Assembly (NCBI GenBank): GCA_002633025.1
Contig: NMRB01000098.1
Location: 556,763-620,762 of the forward strand
DNA from: Notospermus geniculatus
Lineage: Eukaryota; Nemertea; Pilidiophora; Heteronemertea; Lineidae
Length of the DNA: 64,000 nt
Direction of reading: 5' to 3'
Of this stretch, positions 42,969-54,329 are shown piece after piece (position 1 is the stretch's first letter; every line of letters begins with the position of its first letter). Both the position numbers and the translations under genes were made by a program. The notes under the pieces were generated by a model. It was not told the DNA's origin and did no database searches. It saw only the letters and a list, made by a program, of their open reading frames with translations.

Positions 42969-43139
42969 ATTCGTCTGACTTAGGTCGTTTTGCTACTCAA
43001 CCCTTCATATTCCCGTCGTGGGTTCAGGGTAAGCGCGAGTGAGTAAACGAATACGGTAAACATGGCACATGGACGTGGTCCGTAAGGAAATCGGTCGCAG
43101 AAAGCTTTCTGAGGACGTCCATAGTAGGCTTACGACAAT

Positions 43140-44034
43140 GGGCCATATGAATAAAAACTAGCATTTGCTTTAACTACCGATTTTTAAGCATTTACTTGTA
43201 CCCATATGAATAAAACTGTAGGAAATGCTAGGAAAATTTAGGTTTTCCTTCATATAAAGCAAATGCTTTTTAGCATCTTGTGTTTGCTTCGAAATTAAGT
43301 AAATCCTTGTGTCCGTATGAATAAAGTTGAGCATATGCTTTTTACTAGGCAGGAAATCCTTCGAATTTTCAAGGTTGCCCCAGACGTGGATTGGAAATTT
43401 AAGCAAATGGTCTTTATCAACGACAACAGCATCTGTTCCCCACTTCTTCGATTTATTGGTCAATTTCCTGTTCTTAGCACATGTACCTTACCCTTTACCT
43501 TATTTTTCTCCGAGTTTATAACAGGGAATTTTAAATTCGGTGGAAAAATCTAACTCCACGAAAAAAACTTTAATTTCCCCGCCCTAAACTTCTGGGGAAA
43601 TAAATTTATGTTGCAGAAAAAAATGTTTATTAATCAGAAAAAAACTATTTACATGTTTTGCAAAAAAACTTTATTTCCGCGGACATCTTTCAGCCAGCAG
43701 TCGATCAAAATGTGAGAATCCCAGTTCGCGCACACGATACGCAAAAAGGGTCCTCAGGGCAGTCAAAACATAACCTGATTGACCCCACCGAACAATGCCA
43801 AAACCACACGATGAAATAGACCACCATCAGGTTCACAACGCAGACCATTCATAGGAAAAACGACATCGGGATATGACCTTCAAGTACTTCCTTGAAACTT
43901 CCCAGCAAAGCATTGGCAGTAGAATGTCCACTTTATTCATACGAAAACAAGCATAATCTTTTCCTTTCAGCAAATGCTGCTCCTACTTGAAGTATTTGCT
44001 TGCAAGCAAATGCTAATTTTTATTCATATGACCC
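43140..44034. mobile_element. Non-autonomous TIR element with CATATGAATAAA subrepeats
   Basis: The ends GGGCCATATGAATAAAAACT and AGTTTTTATTCATATG-type sequence are inverted; AAT lies on both sides (43137-43139 and 44035-44037), a possible 3-bp duplication. ATATGAATAAA recurs at 43.20, 43.31 and, inverted, 43.93 kb, together with AGCAAATGCT motifs. Two open frames on opposite strands show no known domain. Confidence 0.8.
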
Positions 44035-44682
44035 AATAGGCTTGTGTGAAAAGCATTCAGTAAAATCATAAAAAGCATTGATTAACAACTGTATCGTTCA
44101 ATACGCACTTTAAAAGCGATGGTTTGTTCAGATATTCTCAGATTTATTTGCACATCTGAAAACACCTACGTTCCTGGTTGCATATAAATTGTGGCCCCAT
44201 TCCGGCGTCCGCCAACCGCCCTCCGGCGTCCCCGCGGATCCGGCGTCCCCCATCCGCGTTTGTCACTCGACCCACGCAGACACCATGAAACTAGAGATAG
44301 CAAGATTTGGCCTAATGGCTGAAAATTAGCACGACTTTTTTAGCCTGATATGGGACACACGAAAGTCTCACATGTCATCATCAATGTTTGTTACATTGTT
44401 TAGTTCAAACATTCTCCTATTATCGATTGAATCCATCGAATTGATTTATTAACGGTGGCGTTTAATAATTTAATTAAGATTGGGCACATCGGATGTATCT
44501 GAAGATAAACTATCATAAAGCATTCATTATACAGGAAGACCAGTCACGCCAATGGTCATTCCACAATTTAATACCGAGCACTAAGTCTGAAGCTTATTGT
44601 TCAGATTTGTTTGATACTGCAGGCACTAGTATTTATCCTGTCCTGTCCAAGGCCTACTGTCCACAACTGTTTCTCCACGTCT
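44035..44682. other. No gene seen
   Basis: Includes a CCGGCGTCC-rich stretch at 44.20-44.28 kb related, inverted, to 40.21-40.26 kb. Nothing else is supported. Confidence 0.4.
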
Positions 44683-44839
44683 AGTCTCGGTCACCCAGCC
44701 GCTGTTTCGGTTCATCACAACGCCACAATTTCTGGAACGAGCAGACCAATAGTCTCGCGCAGGCAGCCGTTTTGTTCTGCAGCTTTGCAAAATATTTGCA
44801 GATAACCATATTCGAAACAGCGGCTGGATGACCGATACT
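44683..44839. mobile_element. Short hairpin MITE (AGTCTCGGTCACCCAGCCGC ends)
   Basis: Arms of about 28 bp pair with two or three mismatches (right end GCGGCTGGATGACCGATACT). The unit is 157 bp with no coding capacity. From 44840 to 45544 I see no supported gene. Confidence 0.8.
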
Positions 44840-45550
44840 ACTCCATGCCACAAATGGACACATGCTTTCGTTTGATTCCCGATCCACTATAGATGACAGT
44901 AGTACATGTAGGTACCACAGTGACAATCAGTGTCAATAGCGAATTGGTCGCCCATCCTAAAAAAATAGGGAATCCTCTTCTGTACAAACGAGGTCTTACA
45001 TCATCGCTGCAGGATGGAAAAGAGCACTGGTGAGAGAAACACTTGCTTCAAACAATGCCGTATTTGAAACACTTGGTTGTCTTATTTTGAGGTCGTATAC
45101 TTGTAAAAAACGTGGCTCATACCCAGTGGGATATTTCACTTCACATTGTGGTGGACAAATGATGATAACACTTCATCGTGCTTTTTCGATATCGTCTGTT
45201 TCCTTCTTTTCCTTTTGTATTGATCGTTTGAATGCAAAGTGGATGTGGGGTCAACTCGTTCCTGAAATGTGGATTTCTGTTTTTGTTTCGACAAATCGGC
45301 ATGTTAGCAAATTGTTCTCCAAAATATTTCATTGTTCATGTTGTTGCGGATCAGCGGTCTGCACGTTCGTTCATTACGTCGGATTTTGAACCTTACTATT
45401 GCTCTTTTAAAGCCACACTATATTCAATGAGGACCATAACCCACTGCCTGGATAAGTGCCACTAGCGGTTAAAACTATTGAATTGAAAGGGACATCCAGG
45501 CCCTGAGCAATTTCCCACACAAAAGGCGTCTATTGTATATGACCTGATTA

Positions 45551-45851
45551 AGGGAGTAAGAAATAAAAGTGGAAAATAAGAAGTGTCAATTTTTGGAATT
45601 TTGTGCGAATTTTTTAATTTCTCAAATAGGGAGAAATTTTTTTCCCATTTTGAGAAATTTTCTTAAAATCACGTCGTGATTTTCAGAAAATTTCTCAAAA
45701 TGGGAAGAATTTTTCTCCCAATTTGAGTTGTGATTTTCCGAAAATTTCTCAAAATGGGAAAAAATTTTCTCCCAATTTGAGAAATTGAAAAATCTGCCGA
45801 AAATTTCAAAAATTCCCACTTCTTATTTTCCACTTTTATTTCTTACTCCCT
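45551..45851. mobile_element. 301-bp foldback with 6-bp TSD TGATTA
   Basis: The ends AGGGAGTAAGAAATAAAAGT and the inverted ACTTTTATTTCTTACTCCCT are flanked by TGATTA on both sides (45545-45550 and 45852-45857). The centre is made of AAATTTCTCAAAATGGGA and inverted variants, so it folds in several ways. No coding capacity. Confidence 0.9.
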
Positions 45852-45857
45852 TGATTA

Positions 45858-46136
45858 CTATGTGCTGCCCTCTATCGTAGTTATGATCCCCATTCAGAAA
45901 GTGCTCACGTTAGTGTAGTGTAAAATATACTTTGCTCTATCTAAGTACATTAGAGCTCTGCTTGCAGTTTTTTCAATGATGATAAATAAAAAGTCAATTT
46001 CCAGAATGTTTGCGAATTTTCGACCCCAACTGGGGTCTTCTTCAGGCTGGAACTTTACAATCCGAAACTCTAGAACAGACTGAGCTGAAACCCAAATGTA
46101 GGTCTGAAGTATCCCATCCAAACAGGACGTTACAGC
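45858..46136. other. Short region with a GACCCC/GGGGTC hairpin, no gene
   Basis: The minus strand at 46018-46047 reads CCTGAAGAAGACCCCAG then TTGGGGTCGAAAATTC, a stem-loop with a hammerhead-like GAAA context, discussed among rejected items. No coding region is supported. Confidence 0.4.
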
Positions 46137-46510
46137 AATGAGGAACCCGCCCTGCGGTTTATCCCGACAGGTCGGCGCTGCGAGCGATTGTACCGAAACG
46201 ACGTCATTGACGTTGTTTTCGGTGTTGACGTTGCGTCCTGAAAAAATTTCCTGTACATTTTTCTACAGGAAGAATGACACAAATGACGTTGTCCTTATCG
46301 CTATCGGATCTCTTAATTTTAAGAAAAAAAGGAATGAGTTTAAAAGAAAATTTCATCTGCTACACGATGATGTAAGTTTTACTGCCATGCGACCAACACA
46401 AATGGTTTATTTTCACGCCAGAAATAAATGGAAATAACGTTAGAAAAAAGAGATTTCGGTCACATCGCTCGCAGCGCCACGTTGTGACGTTAGTGTGCGG
46501 GTTCCTCATT
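46137..46510. mobile_element. MITE, family 3 (AATGAGGAACCCGC ends)
   Basis: AATGAGGAACCCGC at the left is inverted as GCGGGTTCCTCATT at the right. Both arms share GCGCTGCGAGCGAT-type sequence, and a related arm lies at 62.07-62.19 kb. The 99-residue open frame inside has no recognisable domain. Confidence 0.8.
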
Positions 46511-47450
46511 AAGGAAAGAAAAGAGTATAAGCCCCAAAAGTTGGTTGCTCAACCTAACAGAAATGTAATTAGTGAATGCAAGGCTTGACTAGGCTGAAAG
46601 GAAAGGGGGTTTATAAAATATAGGTTGGGGGAATTATACTAACAGTATAATTATACTAACAGTATAATTCCCCCAAGACTATAGTAAGGGTAATTTATAT
46701 TAAACAAATGTATGATGAAGTGATAACAAATTAGACATATAAAAAGAAAGGCCGGTGCTATTTGCACAGCATGCTGTGTAACTAAGGAGTGAATTCTTAT
46801 TTACACAGCAAGTACGTATTCGATATTCATAAGCATCCCCGCCCACATTTTGCTGTGTAAATTAGGAAAAGATGATATTTTCATAGCGAAATTCTAGAAT
46901 TCGGCAAAATGAGCCATACATTGGCCACTTGCAGGGTACCAGCTTGGAACGAATGCTACTTCGGCCTATTTCGATCTCAGTAGGCCTATAACGTTTGATT
47001 CTGTGCAAGTGCATGGTGAGGTTACGTCCCTACGTGGACTCAGCCCAGGGAGCTCTTGGCAAACATTTGTCATCACAACCAGAGATGTTGCTGGAGGGGG
47101 CAGGGGCCAAGTGCCCCCCCCCCCCAAGGGGTCCGGAAAAACGTGCTTTTCATGCACATTTTGACCGAAGCAAAATAGGATCTTTGACACCAGACCTACA
47201 TGTATATGTTACGCATTCTGTCGGTTAGCGTCAGTAGGATAGCTAATTCCTCTGAGGTTGTGAGTCAAAGTATGGGGATGAGTCCAAATACCAGGGTGTG
47301 ATCTTCCCAAGTTGTAGCCGTGTTTATCAGTGTCACCACTAAGAAAGGATTAATTAACCAACTATTCCACGTAGAAATTTCAAAGAGTCACAACAGTGAA
47401 AAGAAAAGAGAACAGAAAAAGAAAGTAAGAAAAAACAAAAAAACTAAAAA
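46511..47450. other. Repeats only: a GAATTATACT palindrome and CACAGCA motifs
   Basis: 46625-46676 is a near-perfect palindrome (TTGGGGGAATTATACT...). 46.76-46.87 kb holds CACAGCA/TGCTGTG motifs that recur near 47.63-47.69 kb. A poly-C tract lies at 47105-47125. No gene is supported. Confidence 0.5.
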
Positions 47451-47520
47451 GGACTACCGGGATTCGAACCCGCGACCTTTGGGTTACAATCCACTCCATC
47501 TTTCCACTACGCCAGTCAGC
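47451..47520 (-). repeat. tRNA-like SINE head
   Basis: The minus strand has an A-box-like TGGCGTAGTGG and a perfect B-box GGTTCGAATCC at tRNA spacing. The acceptor stem pairs only partly, so it is a SINE head or tRNA pseudogene. The head at 52646-52720 is related. Confidence 0.5.
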
Positions 47521-48588
47521 TGACTGAAGATTAAGCGTGTGAATAATCACTTCGTTGTTTAATACGCCCCGTGCATAAATTATCGTAATGCATCCTCATT
47601 ATGAACCTCGCGTTTTCATTGGTTAGAATCTGCTGTGTGAGCAGTGCGAGAACTACTATTTTCACAGCAACTTGCTGTGCGAATAGTCACGGCGAAAAAG
47701 AAATGAAGAGCCAGATAATAAGAAACGAAGAGGCAACAGTAAAGAAAGGCGTAAAGGATTAACAAGAAAGGAAGCCTAGGTGAACGGCAATTACAAACCC
47801 CTGACCAACGAAAAATTAGAAACAGACAATTGAAGACAAAGGCCTAAAAAGAGGAACCCTGTCCTCCAAGGAAAAGGGTCTACTTAAAGGAAAAGAGGGA
47901 TTGCAAAGCACTGACCAGCAAACAAAATAGGAGAAGAGCAATGGAAGACAAGGCCTAGAAAGAGGACCCATGTCCCCCGGCCCTGTCCTCCAATCCTCCA
48001 AAGCAACGGCCCTACTAAAAGGAAAAAAAGGGGGAAGGAACCCCATGCCAAATCTTTTTTGGCCCTGACACTAAGCATCCAGGCTAACCTGGGTTTTGCG
48101 CTTAGTTCGCATGGCTCACATCACTAACCCCAGGCCCACTCCAGAAGAAAACCTGTCAGGAATGCTGTTCGCTGCTCGTGTGGTGCACCCCCACTGCAAA
48201 TACGACATGATTGTTTTTCAAATTAAATAAACGCTGTTGTCAAGAAGAAACTTTCGTCCGATAACTATAGCCTATAACAAGATCGCAGGAAAGAAATATT
48301 TTTTTTGTTTATTGCTGTTTTTGCATAAATACATTATATCGTCCGGAATGGTTGCTTGATGAAACAGCCCAATCTCGACCAATCAGATTTGAATCTACAT
48401 CGCCACACAAGAGCCGAACCCAGAAGTAAACATTGCTGCACCATACATGCCTTCAGTGTCTGTAACGCAGTCTCTGATTGGTCACCCTGTTGATCTGTGG
48501 CGGCTGACACGCATTTCATTGGATTGAATCGGCGGTGTTGGTGTGGAGTTAACGGAATGCCATCACCGCCAGTAAATCGGCATGGACT
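47521..48588. other. No supported gene
   Basis: A purine-rich stretch (47.7-48.05 kb) contains AAGAGGGATTGCAAAGC and variants as loose direct repeats. Open frames on the minus strand here mirror this composition. Nothing else is seen. Confidence 0.45.
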
Positions 48589-48594
48589 CTAAGG

Positions 48595-50850
48595 GGAAGC
48601 TGAGAGGTTATCAGAAACTCGGCACCTAGTGTTGAGGCCTGAGTGGGTGATAGTTTTGAGGGTCCACATCCACCATAACTCTGTTTTGAGGAGGGTCGTG
48701 TCATTTGGACATGTCTCCAGAATGGTGAACATCAGGTCCTTGATAGAATGTCCTGGCAGTTTGAAATGGGCATAGAGTAGTGAGCAGTCACGGTCATCCT
48801 CTATCCCCCGCCGGATGTTGGATTTGTGGTTGTTCATCCTTCTCCGGAAACACATGGTCTGTCCGACGTACTGCTGTAGGACATCTGGTACAGGTGATAC
48901 AGCAAACAACGTTTTTACTGTCACAATCCGTGGGGCTCCTCAGGCGGAGTTGATGGGACTTTCCGGTGGATGAGCTGGTGATGTGGGACTGGGATGGTAA
49001 GGAGAGTTCACATTTCCGACCCCTCTTAGGTCCTTTCCGTGAGCATGGGTCACATGTGGGCTTAGCCGGTTGGATGTCCGAGCTGGGGACCTTGGCTCTT
49101 ACAAGCACATCACGGAGGTTTTTTGGCCTCCGGAAAGCAATGAGGGGTGGCTCAGGGCAGCATTCCTCACAGTGAGCCTGAAATGGGTTTAAGAGCAAAA
49201 AAATTGCCCACAAATCAAACCTGTACCATCTGTTAGAGTATGGTGTGGGGAGTGTTTTGATGCAAAAAGGAAAAAAATCTGTTGGGATTTTTTTGAGAAA
49301 ATCACATTTTTCTGAAATTTCAATGTCAGAATTCAAGAAATGGATAAAAAAGTGTTAACACACATTTTTTAAACTTCAAAATCAATTGTATTCATTTGCA
49401 TATGATACTAGGAAAGCTCTGATATAAAGACAATAAAAATTTCACTGTTTTTTTGAGAAAATAGTTTTTTTCTTAAATTTCAAAAGAATTTGAGAACTTG
49501 GATAAAAAAGGGTTAACACACATTTGATTGTGGTGCTGGGAGAGCACCAAAGCAAAGACAATAAGGAATTGTGCATAGATGTCAATGTGCATCGCAATCC
49601 TAACAATGTTAGGATTGGGGTTGACCCCCTACCCCTCCTTATCCTAATGTAGGAACATTGACAATCGACAATTGACCATTGACCAAAATTTGAAAAAAAT
49701 GAAACATCGACCAAAAACAATCTTAATAAGACCCAGCCCCCCCCTCTTCCTAATATTGCTGAGATTACAACGCACATTGATTTCAATGCACAGTCACTAT
49801 CGATGTAACAGATTTTTGTTCCAGCATCTAACCATTTTATGCTTTGAGTAGTTATGACATACACTACATTTGTTCATCACGAGTAACGATCTGAGACATG
49901 ACTTGCGTTGTACTCGTTTACTGATTGCTTGCGTTTCAGTCCATAGATTTTGTTCGTGTTGTCCTTCACCAGATGCCTGGTCCAATACTGGTCCAATATC
50001 TGGTAAAATCGGCGTGGACCGCCTGAAAGGCTTGTTCCGTGAACCCCGGCCGTGAACCTTGAAAGATCACACTTGGTTTGTTCACAAAAGCCAACTAAAT
50101 GGGCATGGACAATATGAAATTTGGGAGTTAATCCAATCCCCAGCATCATGTACGCATCACAAAAGTTTTTGACATCCTCCTGCCATCCATCTCAGATTCG
50201 ATGAAAAACAGGAATCTACCATTTTACTCATTGTCTCAAACGCTTTCACAAACAGCTTTGGTTGTTCCTGGTCAGTTCTCATGACAACCTTCTGAGGAAT
50301 ACCCGTCCTTTTCAACAATGTTCTATGTGTGGTAACCCTTTTTACCCAAGTTCTCAAATTCCATTGAAATTTAAGAAAGAAAACTATTTTCTCAAGAAAA
50401 AACAGGGGAGTGTTATTGTCTCTTTATCAGAGCTTCCCTGGTATCATTTGCAAATGAATACAACTGATTTTGAAGTTTAAAAAATGCGCGTTAACCCTTT
50501 TTTATCCATTTCTCAAATTCTGACATTGGAATTTCAGAAAAATGCGATTTTCTCAAAAAATTCCCAACAGATTTTTTTCATTTTTGCACCAAAACACTCC
50601 CCAGACCATACTCTAACAGATGGTACAGGTTTGATTTGTGGGCAATTTTTTTGCTCTTAAACCCATTTCAGGCTCACTGTGTCCTTCATTAAGGGTTTCA
50701 AATGGAGTAATGGTAGGAAACGGCGAGTGATAGCAGTGATGTCTGGTAGTCCGTGGTGGTAAGAGAGGACTAAGGGGATCCTGCGGGTTTTAGAGGACCG
50801 CTGGTTGTCCTGAACCCCACTCCCGTTGGCACCCTGGTTAGCATGGCGAC
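48595..50850 (-). pseudogene. Penelope-like element fragment: RT C-terminus and GIY-YIG region, split by a foldback
   Basis: Minus strand. Before the foldback the frame reads IPLVLSYHHGLPDITAI and LPLLHLKPLMKE (50.83-50.69 kb). Skipping the foldback it continues CCPEPPLIAFRRPKNLRDVL, VRAKVPSSD, CDPCSRKGPKRGRKC and VVCCITCTRC, then shifts frame into QQYVGQTMCFRRRMNNHKSN and AHFKLPGHSIKDLMF. The order fits the C-terminus of a reverse transcriptase followed by the Cys-rich linker and GIY-YIG endonuclease of Penelope-like elements, here with YVGQT as the second half of the motif. There is a frameshift near 48870. The RT catalytic core is missing. It is a dead fragment. Confidence 0.75.
49168..50681. 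mobile_element. 1.5-kb foldback with CACAGTG termini and 4-bp TSD
   Basis: Inverted ends CACAGTGAGCCTGAAATGGG extend as arms of about 330 bp with high identity. TCCT stands on both sides (49164-49167 and 50682-50685). Removing the element and one TCCT restores the Penelope reading frame across the junction, which confirms borders and duplication length. The middle third is not palindromic and encodes no recognised protein. A half copy is at 61818-61913. Confidence 0.93.
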
Positions 50851-50960
50851 CCCCAGAATCATCTACATTCCTTCATTAAGGGGTTCAAATGGAGTAATTG
50901 TAGGAAACGGCGAGTGATAGCAGTGATGTCTGGCAGTCCGGGGTGGTAAGTGAGGACTAA
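50683..50960. repeat. Direct repeat of about 85 bp within the Penelope fragment
   Basis: TCCTTCATTAAGGGTTTCAA through GTGGTAAGAGAGGACTAA (50683-50782) is repeated at 50870-50962 with few changes. The first copy joins the coding frame; the second lies upstream in transcript direction. Confidence 0.8.
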
Positions 50961-51170
50961 TCCTGCTTGCCTTCTCTTTGCAGTTTTTTCAATGTGTGCT
51001 GAAAACTAAGTCTTATCATCTCTTCTCTTAGCAAGCATGAGGGCCTTCACAAGCCGATGAGACCTCTATCTGCATTCTCTTAACACTTTGAAAATGCCGC
51101 AAAATTCAATACAGATGGGCTTTAAGTTTCGACTACCTCCAGGGCTTGAGGCTGGACAGGTCAGCCACAT

Positions 51171-51547
51171 ATGCGAACAACAATGATTCCACTGATTTTC
51201 ATGCTATCGGTGTATGATTCTGGATGTGTTGATTATACACGAGTGGCTGCTTACGTCAGGTCACCCCTGGAGTGTTGTCTTCGTTGCGTTAACACTAACA
51301 ATTGTCAACTCTTTTCGTATCGACCGGACGTTTTTAAAACTAACTGCCGTGTTGCAAGACAAATAGAAAATTGCAACGAGATAAGAAGCAGACGAGGAGT
51401 GGTACTGTGGTCAATGAAGGTGAATTTTGTTGCTAATGGACGGTGTGATAGAATACAATGCCCCCGTCTTTCTAATGTCCCCTGCATTGTTTTCGCAGGA
51501 TTAAGGGTCTTGGTCTCTCTCGAGTCTAATTCAAAGATGCTGCTTAA
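51171..51547 (+). CDS. Possible secreted PAN/Apple-type exon (uncertain host gene fragment)
   Basis: The frame starts MRTTMIPLIFMLSVYDSGC, a short hydrophobic stretch like a signal peptide. It is followed by RSPLECCLRCVNTNNCQLFSY and a further Cys spacing (NCRVARQIENC), which resembles the first half of a PAN/Apple domain. Those domains bind proteins or carbohydrates outside the cell. The open frame runs to 51683 but enters a MITE at 51548, so the C-terminus is not native. I see no neighbouring exon, so it may be a gene fragment. It is the best candidate here for non-transposon coding sequence. Confidence 0.35.
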
Positions 51548-51672
51548 TGTTGCGTTTACCAGACATCCGAAATTATGCGAAACACGGGATGCGGAAGCGA
51601 TATGTTGTATGCAAAAACGCATTGCTTACACCGCTTTCGCATTCTGCATCCCGGGTGTCCGGCAAACGCAGC
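51548..51672. mobile_element. Short MITE, family 2, second copy (TTAA on both sides)
   Basis: Ends TGTTGCGTTTACCAGACA and TGTCCGGCAAACGCAGC, with TTAA at 51544-51547 and 51673-51676. The centre shares ATATGTTGTATGC and GCATTGC with the copy at 37345. Confidence 0.8.
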
Positions 51673-51805
51673 TTAATCCGTAAATGCGTTGTTGGGGGAC
51701 ATCACATATCGGGGGCATTCGATTCTTTTACAGGCACTCTCATCATGGTTTCAGAGGTTTCTGCTTGATCAACGACATTCATAGATCATTTAGTTGTAAG
51801 GAGGA

Positions 51806-51885
51806 GCCCTGCAGGTAGCGCAGTGGTCATCAAGTCTATTTATCAAGCGGCAGGTCCCGAGTTATAAACCAGCGCGGCCATATGG
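51806..51885 (+). repeat. Degenerate tRNA-like SINE head
   Basis: A-box-like GGTAGCGCAGTGGTC and a weak B-box-like GAGTTATAAACC at tRNA spacing. No intact cloverleaf. Confidence 0.35.
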
Positions 51886-51935
51886 GATTAATCATCCGTG
51901 GCATTATAAAACGTCTGTCGCATGGGATAGTAATG

Positions 51936-52276
51936 CTGATGTCAGGTCGACCTTACGACGGCACAGAACAGGCGGCGACAGACTTCTCCGTCACCTTGCG
52001 TCTGAGCCACGAAACAAATCAGTGGCAGATAGGGTGTCACATGACTGCATGTGCGTCTTGCCTGCGACGACTGGCAGCAGTCGCCGATCAAAAATATCGC
52101 GAATCCCAAGATCTGAACATGTTCAAATTCTGTTCCTCGATGAGTCATGATCACGATGGGCGTCGACCTGACTCGAGTTACGATTCCCTGCGCATGCACG
52201 AAGATGCCCGTGGTTCTACGATGAGCGCATACGTTCCGACGCGGCGAAGGCAATCGTCGGTGCGACCTGACATTAG
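51936..52276. repeat. Inverted-end repeat (ATGTCAGGTCG ends)
   Basis: ATGTCAGGTCGACCTTACGACG at the left pairs with CGTCGGTGCGACCTGACAT at the right. Without a clear target duplication it is only a probable small element. It accounts for most of the 182-residue open frame at 51882-52430, so I do not call that a gene. Confidence 0.55.
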
Positions 52277-52645
52277 GGAGGTTTCGCATCCTCACGAACT
52301 ACGAAAAACGAGCACGAATTGCGTGATATGTCATCAATTTTTGTCTCCCCAAGTTCGTCGGGGAAAGTTCGCAGTTCGTCACTTCGAAAATGCAATGGTT
52401 AGTCCTATTTGGGAAATTGGTCAGTTCTAGCGGGTGAGACGAAAAGCGCACTGCCACCTACGATTTGTAGATGACGTCATCAATTTATGTGTGAACAGAT
52501 TTCGTTTTTCGCTCGTGGTATAAATTCCTCACGAGGATTTTGTGAATTCTTCGGCGGTTTCGCGTCGAAGAGGCGAAGTCCGAACCATATCTCTCACAAC
52601 TTCAATTTTGCGCAGTGTAAGCCCATGTCATAGAAAAAAAATACA

Positions 52646-52720
52646 GCCCTGGACGGGATTCGAACCGCCGACCTTCTGATATGCAATCCACCACTCTATC
52701 CACTCAGCCAACGAGCCAGC
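52646..52720 (-). repeat. tRNA-like SINE head
   Basis: On the minus strand TTGGCTGAGTGG (A box) and GCGGTTCGAATCCC (B box) sit at tRNA distance, with acceptor-like ends GCTGGC/GGGC that do not fully pair. Related to 47451-47520. Confidence 0.55.
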
Positions 52721-52785
52721 TGACACAGCCATGCTTTGTGTTCGTCATAGGCGTACGCCTTCGACTTAGAAAACATGGGCAGCCA

Positions 52786-53960
52786 ACCAACAAGTTCGGT
52801 GCCTGAATGGGAGACACGGCGAAACAAAGATAACAGAGCGTGGGTTCGATTCCCAGCTGGGCCCATCTTTTTCTCCTTTCAAAAAAGTGTTCACTTGGTG
52901 CTCACCAGAGGATGTTGACACCTCACAGCTCGCAGACAAATGAGGGTCCATCATGTTATGAGCCTTCGTTTGAGGTGTTTGCTGGGCGTTTGCAATTCTC
53001 TTGCCCACTGTACGGGGGCTTTTTGTTCGGGTTCACGTCAACAGCCTTTAAAGTAATACACTGTACATATATAATGCCCACTGCTATCTGCTGGGAGAGA
53101 TGGCATTATCATTTTGCAGATGGCAGCAGACATTCAGAATACCCATAAATAAGAAATGCGGGTACATCCTGAAGTGTGTAACGCCTGCTGTACACGATCA
53201 AATTTTTCATCCATTTTTTTTTTGAGAAATTCAAATCCCGGGCCTACTTTGGCTTTACTGTATAAACCCGCAGAAAGTAGGATGAAAAATTTGATCGCGT
53301 ACAGCGGGCTTTAGTTCACAGCATATTATGCTCCACTTCAACTGCGGTCGCCAATGTTAGTAGTGCCCTCTACGAAAGCTACTGCGCATGTCACGGGCAT
53401 TCGTATTTCGTATTTTATGCGAAACTCGAAATTTGGCAAAGTACGAAATACGAACACGAATTTGATTTTCGTGTTCGGTTTTCGTAGTTCGTAAGTATGC
53501 GAAACCTCCCTATTGACGAGGTTTCGCAACTTGACGAACTACGAATACGAAATACGAAAATAGAGTTCGTATTTCGTATTAAGCAAATTTTTGGTTTCGC
53601 ATAAAATACGAAATACGAATGCCCGTTACATGCGCAGTAGCTGTCGTAGAAGGCGCTTTTACTAAAATTGGCGACTGCAGATGAAGTGGAGCCGGGAGTG
53701 GAGCATGCTGTGAGCTTATGCCCGCTGCACACGATCAAACACCCTGCCAACACCTCAAACGTAGGCTCAGAACATGATAGCCAAGGGGGCGCCATCTTAT
53801 TTGTCTTCGAGCGGTGGAGGTGTCAACATCCTCTGGTGAGCTCCTGCTGAACACTTTTTTGAAAGAAAAAAAACTAGACCCAGCTGGGAATCGAACCCAC
53901 GCTCTGTTATCTTTGTTTCACCGTCTTCCCCATTCGCCCACCGAACTTGATGGTAGGCTT
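52786..53960. repeat. Large imperfect inverted repeat carrying two SINE copies
   Basis: The left arm starts with a tRNA-like head on the plus strand (52786-52863: GTGGGTTCGATTCCCAGC), followed by the tail GAGGATGTTGACACCTC (to about 53045). It continues through CTGTACACGATCAAA and runs of TACGAAATACGAA to the centre near 53515. The right arm repeats these in inverted order and ends with the inverted SINE (tail 53725-53850, head 53877-53950 on the minus strand). The arms differ by indels, with the left arm longer. The terminal motif GGAGGTTTCGCA lies at the centre. Confidence 0.8.
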
Positions 53961-54329
53961 GTTACAACTGTATTTGTAGCATCGCCACTATTTGTAACCT
54001 ACCACTATTTGTAGCCAGTTTTAGCAGACCCTACAAATAGTGTTGTCGCTGGCAACCCTATTTGTAGCCGAAACGCTATTTGTAATCAACGCTATTTGTA
54101 ACCGAGTCGCCGCTGTTTGTAGCTGAAACGTCCTAACCGTATTTGTAGCCGACGTCGCCATTATTTGTAGCCGACCCTGGATTCAGTAAAAACAGCTGAC
54201 ATCTTACAGCTAACCACGTGAACATTTGCCGTTGAAAACTTGTAGATTGACAACGTGTTAATTCAACCATTATTCCAAATCCTTTAGTACTTTCCCAAAT
54301 AAATGTGGTGCGGAAAGTGGTGTTGGGAA

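Noticed and set aside
46018-46047. Hammerhead ribozyme (minus strand CCTGAAGAAGACCCC...GGGGTCGAAAA)
   Set aside because: The CTGANGA and GAAA elements flank a good stem, but one extra A separates the core from stem II and I cannot find stems I and III. A covariance-model search for hammerhead families with a significant hit would overturn this.
51882-52430. 182-residue protein
   Set aside because: Most of it lies in an inverted-end repeat and its C-terminus in another repeat family.
52646-52720. True tRNA genes (here and at 21365, 47451, 52786, 53877, 60905)
   Set aside because: A and B boxes are present, but acceptor and anticodon stems pair poorly and the sequences recur attached to SINE-like tails. 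A tRNA-gene scan would settle it.
54010-54180. Telomere-like repeat (CTATTTGTAG units)
   Set aside because: The units are irregularly spaced, and the block is repeated in inverted form at 61.6-61.8 kb as the other TIR of the Kolobok element.
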